Assembly (NCBI GenBank): GCA_025331445.1
Contig: JAIWNE010000037.1
Coordinates: 222,056-286,055 of the forward strand
Origin: Blakeslea trispora
Lineage: Eukaryota > Mucoromycota > Mucoromycetes > Mucorales > Choanephoraceae
Reading direction: 5' to 3'
Length of the DNA: 64,000 bases
A program made the translations under genes and the position numbers. Numbering within the stretch: the stretch's first letter is position 1; every line of letters begins with the position of its first letter. Shown here one piece after another: positions 35,472-46,293 of the stretch. The notes under the pieces are model-generated. The model saw nothing but the letters and a program-made list of their open reading frames with translations. It had not been told where the DNA came from and did no database searches.

Positions 35472-36504
35472 TTAAGACCTAATGGCCCATTGAGGAAACT
35501 TTTCGTGGCGTCCAGTAGGCAGCTCCTTTTCAACAACTTCACGGCGTCGGGAAGCGCGTATGGCCTTGTTCTTCTTCTTATGGATGCTGTCCAAAGCAGC
35601 GAAAAATGATTCAACTACAAACATTGTCAGTATTACGAACAAGGGTAAAAGATGATTCAGTAACTTACTTTGTCTGAACGCCAAGAAGGAACCAGAACAC
35701 GAAAGCAGCTGTCTTCTTCAGCATTTTCTTCTACGTCTTCTTCTTCTGACATATATTTCATGTCAAGGACGCAGTACACTCCTCATCTTCACCAAAAAGA
35801 GATGTCATCATTGCCTTGTTATCAGCAAAGCAGGCAGTACGAGAACGAAGTTTCTTCAAAAGATGGATGAGTATTACTGCCAGTTTTAAGGGGTTTCCAT
35901 ATTATCACTTACTCTTTGCAATCGCTTGCGCTTACGCTCACTGACTTGGAACGTCGTTCTTGCTTCTGGCAAAGAAGCATCTCTTTTCTGGCGTCTTCTG
36001 ATCAATCAAATGGTTTCTGACCTTTTCGCCGAGACATCTTTGTACTTCATAGGAAAGCTCTTGGTCTCCAGAGAAGCCAGAAAGGGCTTCACTTTGGCGA
36101 TGGCATTCTGATGAATGCCTTCAAAAACAGAACGGTTTCTACTCGATGTCTTCATTGGCTGGCGATAGTCAAATTCGACACCACTTGCTTTGCATCGTCA
36201 AATGAGTCTTGACTGCCTTCTATTAGAAAAGACAAAAGCGTAAGTACCTGAAATGTAGTATGAAGCAAGTATAACTTACAAGAAAAGTGGGATTTCTAGC
36301 ATTTATATGACTCTGTTAGCACTGGTACTGGTATCAGTTTGAATAAGAAGCGATTCCATTCGTGCAAGACGTCCAGAAACCACGTCCAAGTTATCAAAGA
36401 CCTCTTCAAAACGTTCTTCGGTACGAGCAGCAGAGACAGAGCGAACAGAAGGACGGACAGGAGCACGAGGGTAGAAGCAGCGACAGTGGGATTTGACGGT
36501 TCAT
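35472..36504 (-). pseudogene. element C accessory gene, left-arm copy
   Basis: Mirror of the right-arm gene. It reads ATG at complement 36502-36504, a coiled-coil exon with RTEERFEEVFDNLD, introns with GTAAGT, an acidic exon ending WRS, and a last exon beginning LNQFFAALDS and ending WAIRS at TAA 35472. The left copy has CCC where the right has CCCC near the start, and single-base deletions in exon 2 (GTCAAGAC and AAGTGGTG) that break that exon. Its downstream RSVFEGIHQ segment is in frame where the right copy is not. Confidence 0.7.
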
Positions 36505-36554
36505 TTTGAAGAGAAAAGAACGGATAATGATGGCGGTTTCAAGTCTTTGAAGAC

Positions 36555-36773
36555 CTTTATTTATAGCTTTCAAATTAATTGACAGGAAATCGAACCCTTT
36601 TTTTATTACTAAATTGGTAAGTCATTGTTTTTTTTCACTCCAGATGAAGAGAGAAAATAACTGAAAAATTTTTCTACCTGTCCAATCTGGAGTGAAAAAA
36701 ACAATGACTTACCAATTTAGTAATAAAAAAAGGGTTCGATTTCCTGTCAATTAATTTGAAAGCTATAAATAAA
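36555..36773. promoter_or_regulatory. palindrome centre: divergent promoter region with 39-bp spacer
   Basis: The two arms face each other at ATTGG...CACTCCAGAT / ATCTGGAGTG...CCAAT, with unique spacer 36646-36684. TATAAATAAA occurs at 36764-36773 and mirrored at 36557-36566, each about 55-60 bp before an accessory-gene ATG. The centre therefore acts as a divergent promoter for the two accessory genes. No CACTA terminus is present here. Confidence 0.7.
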
Positions 36774-36825
36774 GGTCTTCAAAAGACTTGAAACCGCCAT
36801 CATTATCCGTTCTTTTCTCTTCAAA

Positions 36826-37866
36826 ATGAACCGTCAAATCCCACTGTCGCTGCTTCTACCCCTCGTGCTCCTGTCCGTCCTTCTGTTCGCTCTGTCTCTG
36901 CTGCTCGTACCGAAGAACGTTTTGAAGAGGTCTTTGATAACTTGGACGTGGTTTCAGGACGTCTTGCACGAATGGAATCGCTTCTTATTCAAACTGATAC
37001 CAGTACCAGTGCTAACAGAGTCACTATAAATGCTAGAAATCCCACTTTTCTTGTAAGTTATACTTGCTTCATACTACATTTCAGGTACTTACGCTTTTGT
37101 CTTTTCTAATAGAAGGCAGTCAAGGACTCATTTGACGATGCAAAGCAAGTGGGTGTCGAATTTGACTATCGCCAGCCAATGAAGACATCGAGTAGAAACC
37201 GTTTGTTTTTGAAGGCATTCATCAGAATGCCATCGCCAAAGTGAAGGCCCTTTCTGGCTTCTCAGGAGACCAAGAGCTTTCCTTCGAAGTACAAAGATGT
37301 CTCGGTGAAAAGGTCAGAAACCAGTTTGATTTGATCAGAAGGCGCCAGAAAAGAGATGCCTCTTTGCCAGAAGCAAGAACGACGTTCCAAGTCAGTGAGC
37401 GTAAGCGCAAGCGATTGCAGAGAGTAAGTGATAATATAGAAACCCCTTAAAACTGGCAGTAATACTCATCCATCTTTTGAAGAAACTTCGTTCTCGTACT
37501 GCCTGCTTTGCTGATAACAAGGCAATGATGACACCTCTTTTTGGTGAAGATGAGGAGTGTGCTGCTGTCCTTGACATGAAGTATATGTCGGAAGAAGAAG
37601 ATGAACAAGAGAATGACGAAGAGGATAGCTACTTTCGTGTTCTGGTTCCTTCTTGGCGTTCAGACAAAGTAAGTTGCTAAAGCATCTTTTACCCTTGTTC
37701 GTGATACTGACAATGTTTGTAGTTGAACCAATTTTTCGCTGCTCTGGACAGCATCCATAAGAAGAAGAACAAGGCCATACGCGCTCCTCGACGCCGTGAA
37801 GTTGTTGAAAAGGAGCTGCCTACTGGACGCCACGAAAAGTTTCCTCAATGGGCCATTAGGTCTTAA
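36826..37866 (+). pseudogene. element C accessory gene, right-arm copy
   Basis: Exon 1 from ATG 36826 encodes MNRQIP and must shift frame to reach the coiled coil (APVRPSVRSVSAARTEERF), so its start is damaged. Intron 1 begins GTAAGT near 37051. Exon 2 (about 37114-37424) encodes KAVKDSFDDAKQ. A missing C at about 37204 shifts the frame before EGIHQNAIAKVKALSGF. Exon 3 (about 37483-37670) has DEECAAVLDMKYMSEEEDEQ and PSWRSDK. Exon 4 has LNQFFAALDSIHKKK, ending at TAA 37864. The order coil, basic block, acidic S-E-E-E-D motif, WRS, FFxxLD matches A and B. Confidence 0.72.
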
Positions 37867-38109
37867 AGTGCTGTTGTTTTTTGTCTCTTTGTTGCTTTTT
37901 TTCCTTTTAATAAATAAATATTTGAATCAATCAAGTTATCATTTCAAAACATAAACCTAATACTTAGCTTGTTCATTTCTAACCACTTGATTTCTTCTTT
38001 TGCTTTGATCGAGTTCTAAATGTTAAATAGACAAAACGTAAATAAAGATAAAATAAAGAAATAATAAAAAAGGTAGACAAAAAATTAAAGGAATGAAATG
38101 TATTTATTA

Positions 38110-38300
38110 AAAAACCGCAAGGCAAAAAAATTGGAAAGGCATAGAAAGAAAGTCATAAAAAAAGGCATAGGTAGACATAGCATAGGAAAAGCATAGGTAG
38201 ACATAGCATAGGTAGGCATAGGTAGGCATAGCATAGGGAAAGCATAGGTAGGCATAGGACAAAAAGGCATAAGTGAACATAGGGTAAAAGGGCATAAGCA
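38110..38300 (-). repeat. minisatellite, right arm
   Basis: Mirror of 35060-35205 with additional GGCATAGGTAGGCATAGC units, lying just after the right-arm transposase stop at 38317. Confidence 0.65.
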
Positions 38301-38316
38301 AACATAAACAAAAAAA

Positions 38317-41300
38317 TTAAGCAATGAGCTTTGGTGGCAATGGGATGACTACATGACGATTCGTAAGGTGGTCAAGAACAATTGCTACTTGGTTATGCAA
38401 GTGAACAACAGGTATGATAGAAGCATCTGAGTCATCTTCAAAACCAGCATTTAGTGTTTCCATGCCATACATAGATGGATCTTGATTATTGAAGTAGTAA
38501 AATGCATCGTCTGACTTATTGAACCATTTTACATAGGCGAGCGTATGGGGTCTTGACACTATAACACCATTTCCATCTACTACTTTGACAGCACTTCTGA
38601 AGATACAATGAACCTGGCAATACCTAAGAACTAAGCCGTGGGCACCTGGGTAATATGCCATTGCATATGAACCTCGTTACGTAATGTAGATGCTTCAATT
38701 GAGTTAAACTTGTTACCAAGAATGTTGATATACTTGTAAGTTAACACTTTGCGTTCAACAGGTAGGCGGCTTGAGTTTGCAATCGCAAGGAACTCGTCGA
38801 TGTATCCGTCACCATATACACTGTTGTAATAAGAAACAAGACAACAAAACACTTCTTCATTCAAGGTAGAAATCTTGGACTTGAGAGACAATACGGTGTT
38901 TAGAGGGAGTTGCTCATAACCATATGCACCAATGGTTCCGGTATACAAGTTGTAGAAGTTCGACAGGTCAAAGGGCTTATCGCTAACATCATGCGTCTCA
39001 TCCAAGGACTTGTCACCAAGAAAGAAAGCTTCCACCTGCTGTTTGTTCTCCTTAGGGATATAATCCATAAGCTCTCTTACTGAATCTTCGCTGTGTACAT
39101 CCAACAAGAACTTATTGATGTACGTACGCTCGACGCAGTCTTTTCTATTTGTTCTGATTGTTTTCAAATCTTGATTGTATCGTTCGAAATTAAACAACCA
39201 GTGTGACGGAGAGGCAGAGTAGTCTAAGATTGTTTCTTTCAAATGAAGAGCGTTATGGAAATTGATTGTAACCAGGAACTTGTCTTGGTAAATCTCTTCG
39301 AACCCAACCAGGAAAGACTTCAACAGATCATGTGCCTTATCGAGTTCCGAGAGGGACAAACAAGGAGAAAGAAGGATTCGCGAAGACTTTACCAAAAGCA
39401 TCCAATGTTCGTAAGGCTTCTTTTCAAGACGCTGGGGAAGGAGGTATGGAGACAACACCAACAACCAGGTAGCCCATTCATCTGCCTTAAAGTTTGAGAA
39501 ACCATTGCCAATAGTTATCTTTCTTGCAATCGATGAAACAGCATGGCTGGGAGGAAGGATGAACTTGCTCTCCAAGATTATTTGCATCTCCTTCAAGTGT
39601 GCGGGTGTAAGCTTGGGCAATGATCTTCTACCAGCTGTGGTGAACACGCCTGTCCATATGCTTGCCATTTTCTTTGTAAGACCAAGAAGCAGATTATGCA
39701 TAATGTCGATACCGACATGGCGAATCGGATCGAAGTATGGCAAGTCCAAGAGAACACTCCAACGGGTACCATTCTGTCTTTCTTTTTCTTTACGAGCACT
39801 TTCTGTTCTAGTTTGCAGCCATTCTTGTGCTTGTTGTCTGTGCTCGCTGCATGTTCTTCTCACTTGGCTTTCAATGTCAAAGTTAGTGAAGTCCCGAGCC
39901 TTGTCACCTGCCACGATGGGGTCAAACTGTTTCTTGCACTTCAGACAAGCATTGATAGAATTGAAGGACGTGAAACCGGCCACTTTGCGTTGAGCAGGCA
40001 AATCCATCATACACAAAGAAAGTGCTGCCTTGACTACTTGTCTTCCATGGCTTCTGGTTTCCATCTCAACACCGTTCATCAAATGGGTTAGCTCTCTGAC
40101 CAAGGGACGCAGGTAATGATTCATTTCAAAAGTTTTGGGTTCCTTTGGACCATTTATGAGACAGACCAGAATGATGTTGCTACGAAGGTTTCTTATCTCA
40201 CGTGGCAAATTTTGGATAGTGAGGTAAATGGCACCAACACTATAGGAGTCCTTGTAGGCTTGAAACCAGTCGCAGTTTAATGTAAGCATTAGGTTGAAGT
40301 CGCTTTGGAAAACGAATGGCTGATTATCAATGGGCTTGAGCTTGAACTCGTTCCAGATTTGACCATCGTAAATGTCAGAAAGCATTCCAGGCAAGACTTG
40401 ACGTTCCTTCCAGAGACTGATTTTGTTAGCGAATCCATCACGCATGAAAAACATCTTCAGTGTTTCAACCAAAGAGTTGTACGAAAAAGTTCTAAGTGGG
40501 GCAAGTGTACCATACTGGTTGTGTGCCAAAAGATCTTGTTGACAGAGAGAAGAGCCCAAAAAAATGCCTTTGTCGAAGCATGATACTTTTTGTTGAACAA
40601 TTGCTTGCTCTTCGTCGGTGCTGTATGGATGAATAGCATGACAGGTAACGCAGCTAGCATATTCTTTTACGCTTGATCCAAAAGGGCGAGCGGATTGACA
40701 CCAGATGTCGAAGGTAGCAACAGACTTGGGAAAGCGATACTTTTCGTCAGTCAAACAAAGAACCATGTTTGAAAAAAGCATAACTGTCTCACAAGAAACG
40801 TCGTTCAATTGATTCTTGCGCAACAAAACAACCATAGCAAACAAAAGAGAAGCGATTGGTGTAGAAGGCAAGTTGGTGTTGCGAGGATAATCGTAAGAAG
40901 AACCTATAAATAAATCGAGGTATTAATTTTACTGATAAATGAAACAAGCGAAGAATATAGACATACCTTCTTGATTAGCACTTTCAACTGGAACAGATTC
41001 AAAAGTAGTCGTGCCATAAGAGAATTCTAAATCTAATTATATGATATTAATGAAATGTAAGCAATATAAAGGTACTGAATATTACCTTCTTCAAAAAAGA
41101 AATCGTCAGTGGTGGAAGTAATATCGGAACCAGTGATTTGAGAAGCACCTGAGGCTACAATGTCAAATACTGTTAATCATAAAGTATAAAAAAAAATATC
41201 TTAATTTAAGTTACCATTGCTTCTGGATCTCTTGATTGCATCGTTGGTTTGATGGTAGGAGTATGCGCGCTTTGTCACATAGGCACATTTCAAAACGGGA

Positions 41301-41380
41301 CATGCTTTGCAAACAGTGCATTCACATTTGACTAAATTGTCATCAGTAGACAATTGAGCAGAGTTTTGAGAGTTGAACAT
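38317..41380 (-). pseudogene. element C transposase, right-arm copy (nearly intact, one frameshift)
   Basis: ATG at complement 41378-41380, with the same four-exon plan. The large last exon starts near 40907 and is open for almost 750 codons through the tnp2 core (NCDWFQAYKDSYS, CMMDLPAQRK, GIDIMHNLLLG), the NFERYNQDLKT segment and most of the fused second domain. One base is missing at about 38676 (CGTTACG where the left arm has CGTTTACG), which shifts the last ~115 residues out of frame. Those residues continue in another frame to TAA at 38317. It otherwise lacks the three left-arm lesions. Confidence 0.88.
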
Positions 41381-41464
41381 TTTAAAAATAATGAGTAGGA
41401 AAGTAAAAGAAAGAGGTAATAAATGTTCTGTTATTGTATTATTTATCTGTCCTTTTATATAAAC

Positions 41465-43575
41465 AATCTCCATTTGGATTTTTCAAACTACTTGTGTTAT
41501 CTGTTCATCCTGAAAAAGCTTTACTTACTTCAGAAGCCGACAGGGATACTCACAATAACAACTCCGGAAACTGTTCTTATTTTTTTTCATACTTATTTAC
41601 ACAAATGAATTGAAAAACGGTTTGTCCTTTATTTCAATCCGGGATGATTCTGTAAATAACCCTTTGGGATCCACTTGTATAAGTAAAATGACAGCCATTG
41701 TTCTTGTTTTTTTTATTACTAATTTTAAGGGCTTTCTATTTGGCTGTCAAATCTTGTCTTACTGTAATACACGGAGTTGAAGAAAACGTGTTCCCAAGTT
41801 TTTTTTTTTCAAATGCTGCGATTGTTCACTTTACCATTTCTACTTCTTGTGAGCAGCACTTGTTGTGTTATAAGCACTAAGTTATGGATACCTTTTTTTT
41901 TATAGATGCATTATAATTTCCACTGTTTGGTTGTATATTATTACATGTTTTTTTAATGAGTTTTTTTTTGGATGTCAGATTTCGATGTCTTTTCTTAGAA
42001 AAATATATCAGGTCAAACTTGATTACTTCACTCCGATGTTTGAGAAATTTGAAATACTTACAAAAGAGATGAAAATGAAAAAGGCTGAAAAATGTGTATG
42101 ATAGGTAATTGCGATTAGCGATTTCTCTCTTTTATCCTTTATGATAACATACGCCATAAAAAATATGAAATGGTTTCTCTTTTTTTAAGCGTAAAATAAT
42201 AATTTCTATACAAAAAAATAGTCATAAAAAAATACTTTTTCCGCCTCAAGAAAAAAAAAGTCTCTTTCCAAAAAAATATTTTCCACCTCGCTTCCTATTT
42301 ACTTTTTTTTATTGAAACGACCTTGACTCCTGACTTATTCATCACTAAAAAGAAAGACTGATGAAACTCAACAGACTTTAGTCATTGCAATAAACCAATA
42401 TAATACAAGCGCGCAATCAACAAGCCGATAAGAGTCTAGAAGTTTTTTTTAAAAAAAAAAGACAACCACAAAGATTCTTTGAATATATTTCAGCAAAAAG
42501 CTTCGATGCCAGCAAAAAAGTAAGACTATTTTATTTCGGCATCACTTCTGTGCAATATACAAGTTTTAGTTCTTGTAAGTACAAAGCTATTGAAGTCTAC
42601 TGTTGAACGCTTTATTGCTCGTCAGGTAAGAGGTAAGTAATACTTTTGGGTTAGAATGTAAACGGTTCTTTGTTGGAATGGACTGCATCACAAACTACGA
42701 CCTTGGATATTTGGTTAAAGAATTGTATTTAAACAATAAAAAAAGACGACATCCTTCCTATCAAGTTATTACTTTATTTTTATTTGCGGTTATGTTATTC
42801 TGGGTTGACAGAGTGTGTATATGTATCGAAACGAGTATAAAGGAATGGAATACGATAAAAAGGGCTGTTAGCATAGGATAGCGTGTGTTTTAATGACCTT
42901 TGCTTTACTTGATTTATTAAGTATAAAAGGGATTGGCATCTTTGTATTTTATCTCAAAAATAGACCTTTGGTACGAGTAGCTTGACGAGATCTAGTATAA
43001 TGATCAAGATGTGCTAACATCTTTTTAACAAATCTCTTTTTTTAAGCTTTTAGTTTTTAGAAGCGTTTTCTCTCCAAAACCTTTTTCTTTCAATGTCATT
43101 TTTTTAGGTGTCTTTTTTATGTATTTTTTTAAGTGTCTTTTTTTTTCAACAACTTTTTTTTTTTTTTTTTAGGAGAGTCTCTTTTTTTTTGAGAGTCTCT
43201 TTTTTTCAGTGCTTTAAGTTTTTTATTTCCCATTTTTAAAGAATTTTCCCAATTATTTTGTGAGACTCATTCTCAATTTTTAAATTTCTCGTTTCCGAAA
43301 GTATTTTCCAATTTTTTTAGCAGTGATTTTTCAGGTCTTGATATTTTTTGAAGAAAAAATGACAAGTCAATTTAAACTCCTCAGCATTAAAAAATCAAGT
43401 TGCTGTAAAATCTCAAGCAGAGAAAAAATCACTGCCAAAATAATTCAAAGAGCGAAAATTCTTTAAGCAGTGAAATGATAGAAGAAATGTAAATGGTAAT
43501 AACTTTATGAAAATACATCCAATTTTAATTTTGTAAAAAGTTTTGGAAGCCTAGAAGATACATCTAAATATCTGC
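41465..43575. other. element C right outer arm, low-complexity non-coding
   Basis: Mirror of 29791-31895, differing by small indels that make this arm 39 bp longer overall. No gene recognised on either strand. Confidence 0.5.
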
Positions 43576-43743
43576 CAAAAAAAACAGCAACTTCTATAGT
43601 CAAAATCAAAAGTTGGAAATTTGACAGCGGTGGACGCCCAGTCCAACCCGGGTGTCCACTGTACAGCGGACCGGCATTTGGTGTAGTGCATAGAGAGTTA
43701 AATCTGTTTATATAAACGTACATCAGACTGACACACCATACAA

Positions 43744-43815
43744 GGTTTCTTGGTTTAGTGGTATAATTCTCGCTTAGGGTGCGAGAGGTCCCGGGTTCGA
43801 TTCCCGGAGAAACCC
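43744..43815 (+). tRNA. tRNA-Pro (anticodon AGG)
   Basis: Acceptor GGTTTCT pairs perfectly with AGAAACC. The D arm is GGTTTAGTGGTATAAT. The anticodon arm is CTCGC-TTAGGGT-GCGAG with AGG at 43776-43778. The T arm is CCCGGGTTCGATTCCCGG. There is no intron. It starts 55 bp after the end of element C. Confidence 0.95.
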
Positions 43816-43854
43816 ATTTTTTGTTTTGTTATAATTTTATTGATGCTTTGCCAT

Positions 43855-44291
43855 AAGGTTATTACAGGACAAAGGATAGTTTTTGCAGTAACTTGAAAAA
43901 GAGAACAAATAGATATAACAGAGTAATCAGGCAGCAAGGTTATAAGTAATGAGCACCAGGTTTTAAGTCGTCCGGCTAGAGATATAAGTAAAGTAAAGAG
44001 AATAAAGTAATATAGAAAGAAGAGATGTAATATATGAATACAATGATCTGTAATAAGTATCAAGGGAACTAACAACTATATGTGGAATGAGGTAGTAAAT
44101 ATATCAAACTACAACCAAGCGTAAAGTAAATAAGAGAAATGTAAGTTGAGTTTATTCATAAGAGAAGATTAAAGAGTTTATATACTATTCTAAAAGAAGT
44201 CATGTTGGACTTGCAAACTAATAATTTAAACAGTCAAGTTAATGAGTCATCATGTATGGATTATTAATACATGTCTAAAAGTTCTATTCAT
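43855..44291 (+). mobile_element. solo-LTR-like repeat 3' of tRNA-Pro
   Basis: Inverted, diverged copy of 12054-12490, beginning about 40 bp after the tRNA. It is a probable solo LTR with no internal domain attached. Target duplication was not confirmed. Confidence 0.5.
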
Positions 44292-45557
44292 TATGATATG
44301 GAAAGTCAGAGAAGGATTTAAATAAAGTTGTTGTGTAATAAGAGATCAAGAGGAGCTGTCAAATGATTAAAATACCAATTAGGAAATACAGAGTTGGATT
44401 CAAAGCAGCGAAAAGAAGTCAGAAAATTATTGTGTGCTGGGAAAATTCTTGTGCGTAACATATGTAATGAGCTCCAGGTTGTTAAGGTAAAGCCTTATAA
44501 AAAGAAATAGGTTCATTTAATTTCGGCCCAAAAATACACTTTTTTTCCCTTTTTTACCTGTATATATTTCTTTATTACAAGTAGCCTCAGCTCATAATTT
44601 GTTCATCTCGTTTAAAGCAGATGAGACTTAGCAAGCTTATGTCATTTCAGCAATGCAGTATATTAGACACAGACATTCCAAGCGTAGACTCTGGTTTGGA
44701 AGTACAACGAAAAGAGAACAGTCAGGAAAGCTTTTAAGCTGCAAGTTAACTTCGATCTAAAAAAAATCAAGATCGGGCTGTTACTTTTTTCTTCTTTGGT
44801 ACTGTGCTTAATCCTCATCATACATGCCAAGTAAAAAGGTAAGTTACATTGCCATGTCAGGAATCAGCTTTATTCTTTCTTTTTTGTTTTGTTTTAAAAA
44901 GAAGTGGATTGTGTGGAAAATGGAAGTGTTTCAAGAATAAAAAGACAAGTGCGTACTTTGATGATCCTTTTATTCTGATAAAGAGAGATAAGTTTTCTAT
45001 CTGATGATTTTGCAACGACTATTGATAAAAAATGATTTGAGATTGGTTTATCCGATTATTTAAGTTGAGAGTAGAAAAGATTGTTGATGAGCAAGCTTTG
45101 AAGACTTGCTCTTGTTATGATTAGGGTTATTATTATTGATGGATGACTAGTTTGGAAATGATCTAAGGGATTGATTGGCTCAATCCTGAAGTTGATCTCA
45201 GCTGTCATTTATATTTAGAAAGTGCAATTTATCTGATTGTTACTCAGTCTGAGTCTGAGTAATTACATCATGCATTTCAGGGTAAATCCCTTAGTCTTAG
45301 CTTAACTAGATGATGATTCCAATTCAAATTCATAAAGTTCTTTTTATAGAATACTTCTTTGTCTACTATGATCTTTCAATGAACATCCTTTCAAAATCAA
45401 TTATGGCGTAATCACCACAGATTGCTTTATGAACGGGAAGTTCTTTTTCATAATTAAAAAACATCCTTTCGCAATAAACGACGACTGCTTACAAGTTATT
45501 ATATGGGTCACACCCCTATTTAGGTTTTTAGTACATAAAAAGAAAGAATGTGGATTT
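44292..45557. other. intergenic stretch, no gene seen
   Basis: AT-rich DNA. The only structure noticed is an inverted pair TTACTCAG / CTGAGTAA at 45240-45262. No coding frame or RNA gene is supported. Confidence 0.4.
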
Positions 45558-46218
45558 TGTAACGCCCAGCTCTTCTGAGTCCGAAAATTAGTTTATAAAT
45601 ACCATCTCAAATCGAATGAATAAAAGACAGACTTATCTCACTTCTTCTCATATACAAAAACTTGTTTGTTAAAAGCGTATCAACGCGTGAATTTATTTCT
45701 TTTTATTTTATTTTATTTTTATTTACTCTAAATCTGTACAATAAGTCCATCTTCATAAGTTAGACTACACTATCAGATCTTTTATAAAAATCTCTGTTGA
45801 AACAATAGCTTAAGTAATTAAGTACACTATTCAAAAGAGTGCGCAACTTTACATTAGTCTTGACTTATAATACTAAGAGCTAAGACACACTATAAGTTGT
45901 TAGAACAAATCTCAAATAGAACAATAGTCTTATCCAAATTGATTGAATAAGATACACTATCTATTTAAGTCACGATATTATACACTATTTCATTTAAGAG
46001 ACTTCTTCGATTGAAAACACTAATAATATTGAGCTATATAAATCTTATATCGTACAATAGTCTTACTTTGAATAAAACACAAGAAAGACACACTAGCAAT
46101 ATAAGTTATTATACTTCACAATATCTTTGAAGAACTTTCAGAGTACACTAGAAGCATAATATCATAAATCATATAAAACCTCTTTTAACGTCTATTACTA
46201 TAAACCCCGAACATAACA
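45558..46218 (+). repeat. 5' LTR of the Ty3/Gypsy element
   Basis: 661 bp, starting TGTAACGCCCAG and ending CGAACATAACA, with TATAAAT at 45594-45600 as a possible TATA element. It contains several imperfect tandem motifs ending in TACACTA and CACACTA. Confidence 0.93.
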
Positions 46219-46220
46219 TT

Positions 46221-46236
46221 TGGTGCTCATTACAGG
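46221..46236 (+). promoter_or_regulatory. probable primer-binding site
   Basis: TGGTGCTCATTACAGG begins three bases inside the 5' LTR end. The leading TGG is as expected for pairing with a tRNA CCA end. The tRNA species was not identified. Confidence 0.5.
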
Positions 46237-46293
46237 GGGAAACTTCTTATAATCCAAGACAAAAAGGGGAAATTCTCATAAAAATCTCATACA

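Larger units (their letters stand above)
29681..43688. mobile_element. CACTA element C, a 14008-bp palindromic mirror dimer
   Basis: The left end CACTACACCAAATGCCGG and the right end CCGGCATTTGGTGTAGTG are inverted copies, and homology continues through the entire element. The left arm is 29681-36645 and the right arm 36685-43688. They meet at a 39-bp unique spacer (36646-36684). Each arm has its own transposase and accessory gene in mirror orientation. Compared with A and B, about 1.3 kb of the normal right end is missing from both arms, so both outer ends are left-type ends. The flanks GTT and CAT show no target duplication. Confidence 0.92.

Noticed and set aside
36826..37029. Leucine-rich 67-aa frame starting at the accessory-gene ATG in element C, like a signal peptide
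   Set aside because: The homologous coiled coil lies in another frame of the same exon, so this is the frameshifted reading of a damaged start.
29678..43691. GTT and CAT as a target duplication of element C
   Set aside because: The trinucleotides do not match, so no duplication is claimed.
43755..44075. 106-aa minus-strand frame over tRNA-Pro
   Set aside because: The end of the frame is antisense tRNA-Pro and the rest is LTR-like repeat; no domain.
45240..45262. TTACTCAG / CTGAGTAA hairpin as a terminator or MITE end
   Set aside because: Only 8 bp long with no partner terminus or transcript context visible.
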